Shown one piece after another: positions 56,273 through 64,000 of a stretch of 64,000 nucleotides of DNA. The notes below the pieces were generated by a model. It had not been told where the DNA came from. It did not search any database and was given only the letters and a program-made list of their open reading frames with translations. Both the position numbers and the translations under genes were made by a program. Source of the stretch: Rebecca billardiae RCC1528 (Eukaryota > Haptophyta); assembly GCA_965240325.2 (NCBI GenBank), contig OZ251223.1:2480001-2544000 (forward strand). The letters run 5' to 3'. Positions within the stretch are counted from its first letter, which is position 1. Each line of letters begins with the position of its first letter.

Positions 56273-59200
56273 ATGGCGGCGCAGCGCACTGACAATGGCG
56301 CCCTCTTCCACGCCGACTCGGCTCAGGCGCTGCGCGGCGTCGTGTGCGGGGAGATCCAGGCGGTGCTCATGCAGATGCGCCGCTCGGCGCGCTGGGCCCG
56401 GATGCGTCAGGTGCGCGTGCGAGGCGTGCGCGCCGCGCTGGCCGCGCGTCAGCCGCGTGGCTCATTGCCGCTCCGGCCACCGCCGCGCGCGCGCTCGCGC
56501 ACCCGCCGCGCGCAGAACCCGTCGCAGTCGAGCTGGACGGAGCTCGTGTACAAGCTCAAGCTCGCGCGCCGCACCGTCGCGTCGTGCACCACGCCGTCCT
56601 CCTCCGTGCACTACATCCCCGCGTTCCTGGACGTGGTGCGCTCGGAGCAGACGAGCGGCGACGTGACCGAGGCGGCGCTGTCCGCGGTGCACAAGCTGCT
56701 GCAGCTCGACGTGCTCGGTGCGGCTGGGGCGATGCGCCGCGCGCCCCCCCACCGGCCGCCGTCCCGCCGCCTCGCGCGCGCCCACGGCGCACCGCGCGCC
56801 GCCTCTGCCGATGCCAACGCCGATGTCGCTTGCGCGCCGCGCGCGCCCCCGCGCCGCTCGCGCGCGCAGCGCTGGACGACGCTCGGACGGCGCGCGCGGC
56901 GATGTGCTCGATCGTCTCGTCGGTCACGCACTGCCGCTTCGAGGCGTCCGACCCGGCGTCCGACGAGGTCGTGCTGATGAAGCTGCTGCAGGTGCTGCTG
57001 GCGTGCATGCGCTCGCCGCGTCAGTCTGAGCTCACTGACGAGGCCGTGTGCGAGATTGTGCAGGCGTGCTTCCGGATCTGCGCGCAGCCGCGGCTGAGCG
57101 TGCTGCTCCGGCGTACGGCGGAGTCGACGCTGCTCGAGATCGTGTGGATCCTCTTCGCCCGCCTCGACGACCTCGCCTCGCTGCCGCCCATCACGCCCGC
57201 AGGCTCGGCCGGCGGCGCGCCGCACTTTGCGCACGGTCCGCCGGGCGCGCCCGGGGCCGGGGCCGCCGACGGCGCGACGGACGCGGCGGTGGCGGCGGCG
57301 GATGCGGCGGTGGCGGCGGGTGGCGCGGCGGCGGACGAGCTGCTGCTCGGCGAGGAGGACAACCCGGCCTCACCGCCGCTGCAGGGGCTGCCCCCGCCCC
57401 CGGACCAGCGCGCGCACGGCGTGCACGTGCTGCGCGGCTCTGCGTTTGGCATCTATCCGGCGGAGGCTGCGGACGGGCTGCCGCCGGGCGGCGAGGCGGT
57501 GGTGGTGGGCGCGTGCGGCGACGAGGAGGGCGCCCCGCCGCCCGCCGGCCGCGCCGCCGCGCCCGCCGCCGCCGCGCCCGCGTGCGCGCCGCCGGCGGCC
57601 ATACCCTCGCGCGCCAGCGTGGTCGCCTTTGGCTCGGACGCCGACGCGGAGGCTCCGCTTCCGCCTCGCGCCGGGCCGACGTCGCCTGGGGGCGCACGCG
57701 CGGCGCGCAAGAGCGCGGAGGGCGGCGCCTCGGCGGCCGCCGGCGCGGCGGCGGCGTGGCCGCCGACCGCGCGCGCGGACACGCCCGGCTGCGCGCACGG
57801 CGGCGGCGGCGGCGGCGGCGGCGCGGGAGCGGGCGGCGCTCCGCCTTCCGCGGGCGAGCTGGGGCCGCGCGCGGGCGCGGGCGCGGCGGGCGATGCGCCC
57901 GCGTGGGCGCCGGATCGCGCGGCCGAGGCTGGCGCGCCGGCGAGCGTGCCGCCGCTCGTCTCCGCCGACTCTTCCGAGGGCGCGGACGACGAGCTCGGCG
58001 GGCCGCACGGCATGGCGTGCGCGTACGAGGTGCTTCGATTCCTCTGCTCGCTCGTCGAGCCCGTGGCGTCCAACGCGGACAACACGGCGGAGGTGCACGA
58101 GCTGGGGCTGAAGCTGATCAAGTGCGCGCTCGAGGCGGGCGGCGAGGCGTACGGCCGCTGCCCGCCGCTCCTCCGGCTGATCGGCGCGCACCTGTGCAAG
58201 TTCCTCGTGCAGAACTCGGCGACCGCGCACGCGTCCGTGCTCTCGCTCGTGCTGCAGTGCTCCTACTTGCTGATCACCGAGCTGGGCGCGTGCCTCAAGG
58301 CGCAGCTCGAGCTGATGGTGACGCGGATCTACGTGCGCCTCGCGCGCGGCCGCGCGCACTCCGCCGAGGCCGTCGAGCTGTGCATGGAGTCCGTCCTCGA
58401 CCTGTGCGAGCAGCCGCTCCTCGCCGCACAGCTGTGGGCCAACTACGACTGCGACCCGCGCCAGCTCGACCTGCTGAGCACGCTCAGCGAGACGCTGGCG
58501 GAGCACGCGTGCGCGCCCGCGGCGTACGCGGGCGGCGGCGGCGGCGGCGGCGGCGCGTCGGCCGGCGCGTCGAGCGCCGCCGCCGCCGCCGCCGCGCCGC
58601 CCGGCGCGCACCAGCTCCTCGCGCTCGACTCGATCCTGGCGCTGCTGCGCGGGCTCGCCGCGTGCGCGCACGAGCGGCAGACGGGCCCGAGCGGGCGCGC
58701 GCTCGCGCTGCTCGGCGCGGAGGGGGGCGGCGGCGGCGGCGGCGGCGAGGCGCCGCCGTCGGCGGCGGCGGCGGAGCTGCGCGCCGCGCGCGCGCGCAAG
58801 GACGTGCTGCGCGCGTGCGTCGCCGCGTTCAACGCCAAGCCGCGCCGCGGCATCGGCGAGCTCGTCCGAGCGCGCCTGCTGCCCGACCCGCCCTCCGCCG
58901 AGTCGCTCGCGGCGCTCTTCCGGACTTCGCCCGGACTGGACAAGGCGGTGGTCGGCGCGTTCCTGGGCGAGCCGGACGAGCTGAACGTGCGCACGCTGCG
59001 CGCGTTCGCGCGCACCTTCGACTTCTCCGGCCGCGAGATCGACGCCGCGCTGCGCATCTTCCTCGAGGGGTTTGTGCTGCCGGGCGAGGCGCAGAAGATC
59101 GACCGCGTGATGGAGGCGTTCGCAGCCGCCTACTTCGCGCAGAGCGCGGCCGCGCCGGGCGGGACGGTGTTCGCGCACCCGGACGGCGCGTACGTGCTCG

Positions 59201-59501
59201 CCTTCTCGATCATCATGCTCAACACCGACCTGCACTCCGGCCAGGTCAAGCACAAGATGACCCTCGAGCAGTTTGTGCGCAACAACCGCGGGATCAACGC
59301 GGGCGCCGATCTCCCGCGCGAGATGCTGGCGGGTGTGTTCGAAGCCATCCAGAAGGAGCCGATCGTGCTGAGCACGGACGCGACGGTGGACGCGGCGGGG
59401 CTGCCGCCCATCTCGAACGAGGCGTGGGAGGAGGTGCTGCAGCGCGCGCGCTGCGCGCCGCCCACGCCCTTGCTCGCGAGTGCGCACACGTCCTACCCGC
59501 T

Positions 59502-59579
<78 letters not shown>

Positions 59580-60042
59580 GCTCGGTGGCGCGCGCCCCGC
59601 CGCGCACGGCGGCGAGGGCGGCGGCGGCGGCGGCTCCGCGCCCGAGGCGTCGGCGCTCGCGCTCGCCGGCGTCGCCGCGCTCGCGCACGGCTCGGGCTCC
59701 GCCGCCGTCGCCAACCACCTCGTCTCCGTCGACTCTGCCGAGGTGGACGGCGCCGCGCTCGGGGCGATCTGGCCGCACGCGGCGCGCGCTCTCTCGTCCG
59801 TGCTGCTCGGGGCGCCGCCGAGCGCGGCGGACGTGCGGGAGCGCGCGTTCGGCGGGCTGATCGTGTGCGGCCAGCTGTGCGCGGCCGCGGGGCGGACGGA
59901 CGTGATGGCGCAGGTGTGCGTGCTGCTGCACACGCACGCGGCCACGCGCGCGCTCGAGCCGGACGCGCCGACCGCCGCGGCCGCGACCCCGGGCGCGGCC
60001 GGCGTCGTCGCGGCCGCGCCGAGCGGCGGCGGCTCGGTTGCC

Positions 60043-60083
<41 letters not shown>

Positions 60084-60376
60084 TGCGGCGGCCGAGGCGG
60101 AGCTGGCGTTCCCGCACAACCGGCGCGCGCAGATGGCGTGCTACTCCCTCTGCCTGCTCGCGGCCGAGTGCTCGCACGCGTTCGGCGCGGAGGCGTGGCG
60201 CGCGTGGACGCAGCTCGTCTTCGGGCTCGAGCGCTGCGGGCTGCTGCCCGACGAGGCGCTGCCGGAGCACCCGGACGGGCGGCGGCAGCCGCGCGGCGGC
60301 GCGCCCGCCGAGGCGGCGGCAGGCGCCGAGCCGGACGCGGACGCCGACGACGCGTCGAGCACGGCCGCGCGTGCGC

Positions 60377-60413
<37 letters not shown>

Positions 60414-63374
60414 GTTTGCTGTCGGCCTGCCGGGCAGTCTGGGCGGCGCCGGCCTAAGCGGCGGCGTCGGCGGCGGCGGGGGCAAGCGGCAGAGCGGCGG
60501 CGGGGGCACGGGCGCGTGGATGCGCACGCCCAACGCCAAGCACAAAGCCGCGAAGCCCAGCGGCTCGATGCGCCCCTCGCTCGGCGCCACGGGCACCAAG
60601 GGCTCGCCCGCGGGCGCGGCCAAGAGGCCGACGGTGCTCTCAAACCTTCTCTCCGCCTTCTCGCTGTCTTCGGACCCGGCGGCCGGCCGCGCGCCCTCGG
60701 CGGAGGAGCAGGCGGCGACGCGCGCCGCGCGTGCATTCGTCGGCGACGCGTGCCGCATCCTCGACGTCCTCGCCGACTCGCGCTTCCTCCCCGAGCCGTC
60801 GGTGCTGGCCCTCGTGGACGCGCTGCTGGAGGCGGCCGACTGCGAGCCGACGCCGGAGCCGCCCGCGCGCGCGACGCCGCGCGGCGCGCGGACGGCGGCG
60901 GCGGCGGGCGCGGCGGAGGCGGCGGGCGGCTCGGCGGGCGGCTCGCCCCGCACGCCGACGGCGGACGTGCGCGCGTGGCCGCGCGTCCCGCGGCCCGAGT
61001 GCGTCCCGCCGCTGGCGCCGCTGCGCGTGCAGCAGCTGAGCTCGGCCGCACACGCCGAGGCCGTGGTGCGCGCGCGCGCCCTCGCCGTCGAGCTCGCGTG
61101 CGAGGTGGCGGTTCGGAACCGCGACCGCGGCGCGCTGCTGTGGCCGCGCGTGCACGCCGCGCTGCGCGCGCTGCTGCTCTCCGCGCGCACGCCGCTCGCC
61201 CTCGCCGAGCGCGCGCTGTGCGAGCTCGTGCGCGTGTGCGGTCGGCTCGTCGCCAGAGACGAGCTGGCGGCTCTGGCCTACGACTCTCTCGAGCTCGCGC
61301 TGGCGCTGCCCGCGCACGCGGCGCCGCGCGTGTGCCGCGCGGCGTGCGTGTCGCTGCTCAAGGTGCTGCAGCACGCGGCGCAGCCGATGCGCGCGTCCGA
61401 GCGGGGCTGGCGCGTGGCGTGCGCGCTCGCGAGCGCGCCCGCCCTGGGCGGCCTGCCGCCGCTGCCCGCGCCCAGTCCGCGCGCCGAATACCCGGACGAC
61501 GCTTGGGACGCCGGGCTGGTGAGCGCGCGGCGCGCGCCGGCGCGCAGCGCGCGAGATGGGTCGTGCTCGGCGCGCGCCGCGATCCGCGCGCTGCGCGGGG
61601 CGTGCCGCGCCCCAGGGCTGCGGACGGCAGCCGGCGCGCGCTCACGCCCGCCCGCGCCCGCCCACGCCCGCGCCCGCGCCCGGCCCGGCCCGGCACAGGC
61701 CGTGATCGCGGCCATCATCGGCGACGCGCACTCGGCGTGCGCAGCCAGCTTCCTGCCCGCGCTCGAGGCTGCCCTGGCGTACGCGCGCGCGCCGCGCACG
61801 AGCGACGAGCGCCGCCGCCGCGCGCTCGGCCTCCTCCTCGGGCTGCAGGCGCGTGTGCCGGACGTGGTCGTCGAGCTGTGCGACGTCGGGCGCGCAGCCG
61901 CGGCCGCGGCGCCCGCGGCGCTCGCGGGGGCCGGTGAGGCCGCGCGCTCGCCGATCCCGCACCAGCCGCTGCGCTCGCCCCCGGGCGCGCTCGCGGACGT
62001 CGAGACGGCCGTCTCCGCCGCGGCCCGCGGCGGCGGCGCCGCCAACCCGCTGCTGCGCTGCACGAGCGTGGCTGATGTCTGGCTGTGCACGTGGCTGCCG
62101 CTGCTGCGCGCGGTGTGCAGCTGCGCGGCCGCGGTGCCCGAGCAGAGCGCGGACGACGTGCTGCAGGTGCCGGGCGCGCCGCGGCCGCGCCCGCCCCGCC
62201 CTGCGCCGCGCGCACAGCCAGGGCCTGCGCACCCACGCCACCGCCGCTGCGCGCCGCGGCCGGAGCGGCTGCGAATCGGCGGCTGAGGCGCCGGTGCGCG
62301 CGGCCGCCGGTGCGCCCCCCTGTCTTCCCCCTGCGCGCCCCAGGCGATGGCGGAGCTGGTGCTCCTCGCCGAGCTGCCGCAGCTGCCCGCAGAGCTGTGC
62401 TGCCTCGCGCTCGAGCTCTGCCTGCTGCCCACGCTCGAGCAGCTGCTCACCGTGCGCGCGAGAGAGACGGCGCGCCCGCGCGCGCGCGCCCTCCGCGAGC
62501 GTGCCATGCGCGCTGCCCCGCGCGCTGCGCCGCCGCACGCCCACCGCCCAGACCCCCCCCCCGGCGCGCGCGTCGCGTGCGCAGGCGCGCATCGTGCCCG
62601 CTCTGAGCCGCGAGCAGGGCCGCGACGGGCGGAGGGATGGCGCGGGGCGCGCGACGGCCGCCGCCGCCGGCGGCGCCGCGCAGTCGACGGCGCCGCCTCT
62701 GGACGCAGATGCGTTCGGTGCGCGCTGCCTCGGCCTGCTGAGCAAGGCCTACCTTCACTACCTGCCCCGCCTCGCCACGCTGCCAGAGTTCGACGCGCTC
62801 TGGCTCAAGGTGGGGCGGCGCCGCACCGCGCCGCGCCGCGCCGCACCGCCGCCGCTTGTCGCGCCGCGCCGCGCGCCGCGCCGCGCCGAGAGTCGTTCGA
62901 ACTGCGCCGCCGCCACGCCGCCGCGGCTGACTGGCACGCGCGCGCGACCGCGCGGCCCTCGCCACGCAGGTGCTGCGCGTGCTCGAGGCGTTCAGCGCGG
63001 CGCGCACGGGTGAGGCGGTGTCGGAGACGCTCCCAGAGCACCTGCGATCAATGCTGGTGGCCATGGCCTCGAGCGGGCTGCTGCGCGCGCCGGCGGGCGC
63101 CGCCGTGTCCGCACGCGGCGGTAAGGCGCGCAGCAGCAGCACGCTCTCGTCAGCGCTCGCCAGCAAGGGGCTGTGGGACGCGACGATGAGCGCCCTCGCC
63201 GCCTTCTGCCCGCAGCTGCAGGAGGTGCTGCTCGCCGAGGCGCAAGCGAGCGGACACGCCGATGCGGGCGCGGCTGGGAGCGCGCAGCCCGCCCGCCCGC
63301 AGCAGCAGGCCGCGCCCACAGCGACCTCGACCGTCGGAGCGGTCGCCGGCCGACTCTACTCGTTCATCTCGTGA
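56273..63374 (+). CDS. GBF1: Sec7-domain ArfGEF of the GBF1/GNOM type
   Basis: This large guanine-nucleotide exchange factor activates ARF GTPases at Golgi or endosomal membranes. Exons: 56273..56410, 56516..56717, 56870..61518, 61699..62166, 62344..62451, 62585..62809, 62970..63374; lengths sum to 2064 aa in frame. The start ALRGVVCGEIQAVLMQMRRS is the DCB-domain opening of GBF1/GNOM. DCB sequence continues across introns (YIPAFLDVVRSEQTSGDVTE, THCRFEASDPASDEVVLMKL). The Sec7 domain spans about 757-950, with the catalytic Glu finger at 853 (LPGEAQKIDRVM) and the hydrophobic groove LAFSIIMLNTDLHSGQVKHK. Downstream HDS-like helices (WDAGL|AVIAAIIGDA, DDVLQ|AMAELVLL) follow. Low-complexity inserts include a ~24-Gly run (59504..59577) and an Ala run near 60,045-60,085. 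The ATG at 56273 is the first in this frame. Confidence 0.93.
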
Positions 63375-64000
63375 GGCATATGGCCGAGCGTGGTCCGACT
63401 GGGTGGATGGTCGTCGCAAAGTCGATCGTCGATCGATATTATTATAATTAAGCTGACGTGAGCGAAATCAGCCGGCGGCCATCATCGCGTCAGCGCAGAA
63501 TCGTATCATACAGCATGCGCACGACTGCTACTAACTGTACTACTATGATCACTGATGACGCCTGAGGCGATCACATCCGACTACGATGATGCTCGCAGTG
63601 ATGATGACGATTGCTGATGACGACGACGACTTAGCTACGACTCAATATGTAGCTAGACAGTTATGCTGACGATGTGACGATGCGCGATTATTATTGGACG
63701 CGATGATGACTGATGACGATCGATGACGATATATATATGATGACGATGACGCGACGATGATGTGCTGACGCGTAGTTGATCGATGAGCGTGCGCGAACGC
63801 CCCAGCACCGTAAGTCGCAGCATCATGCCTTACAAGCAGTGACAATGCATGCCGGGACCGACTGTGATGACGATTAGTATACGCGTGCTCATCATATATA
63901 TATATCGGCGACGCCGACGACCGTCGACGACACGGAGAACATGCTGCGCTGACGGTGCTTGCTCGACGATACCAGTGATGACGATGATGCTGATGTGCTG
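63375..64000. other. Terminal spacer, low complexity
   Basis: Lower-GC sequence rich in GATGATGACGA-type imperfect repeats and short TA runs (for example 63,729-63,737 and 63,892-63,905). No gene was recognised up to the window edge. Confidence 0.6.

Noticed and set aside
57048-61937. Very long alternative-frame ORFs opposite or alongside the ArfGEF
   Set aside because: Compositional shadows of the Sec7 gene: Arg/Ala/Gly-rich with no conserved motif.

Overview
This is nuclear DNA from a eukaryotic microalga. It carries at least 20 protein genes, mostly in very GC-rich sequence. About 19 short introns (about 100-200 bp, GT...AG) can be placed from conserved protein families. The spacers are lower in GC and hold long (TA)n arrays. 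The gene content fits a flagellated alga with a secondary plastid: axonemal genes (PF20/SPAG16, CFAP141, a FAM149-like gene), several products starting with an ER-type signal peptide followed by a transit-like stretch, a plastid-type bestrophin, a four-domain Ca2+ channel, importin alpha and a GBF1/GNOM-type ArfGEF. A haptophyte such as a pavlovophyte is my best guess. That is inference from composition and gene content, not proof.

Layout. 0-5 kb: the 3' part of a multi-pass membrane protein with two SLATT-like units, then a trimethyllysine dioxygenase. 5-7.6 kb: spacer with a 231-bp (TA)n tract. 7.6-11.6 kb: importin alpha (minus strand), divergent from a small plastid-targeted-looking membrane protein, then an SLC25 carrier with an N-terminal signal peptide. 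13.3-20.8 kb: one intron-free reading frame for a ~2490-residue EEEE-type voltage-gated Ca2+ channel. 22-28 kb: a short hypothetical gene, then a FAM149-like gene head-to-head with SPAG16/PF20. 28.3-30.1 kb: a spliced SAM-domain gene. 30.9-33.5 kb: an H-NOX (haem nitric-oxide/oxygen sensor) domain fused to a TIR-like domain. 33.8-35.4 kb: CFAP141 divergent from an AlkA/MAG-type DNA glycosylase. 35.8-41.0 kb: a fusion of an AGC protein kinase, seven ~100-residue ankyrin units and a U-box. 41.8-46.6 kb: an ARM-BTB protein and a coiled-coil protein. 46.9-49.3 kb: a second SLC25 carrier and an RRM protein. 49.3-51.9 kb: a repeat-rich spacer. 51.9-63.4 kb: a bestrophin divergent from an LRR protein, then the ArfGEF.

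The genes do not form an operon-like pathway. Two local themes are visible: three genes of cilia-associated families within 11 kb (23-34 kb), and multidomain signalling fusions (H-NOX-TIR, kinase-ankyrin-U-box, Ca2+ channel with an extra EF-hand). The H-NOX-TIR gene is the best candidate for something new. It keeps the haem-binding signature at sGC-like positions and a WCxxE motif like the one holding the catalytic glutamate of many TIR NADases, which suggests gas-controlled NAD+ signalling. Splice sites and functions are read by eye; no database search or expression data were available.
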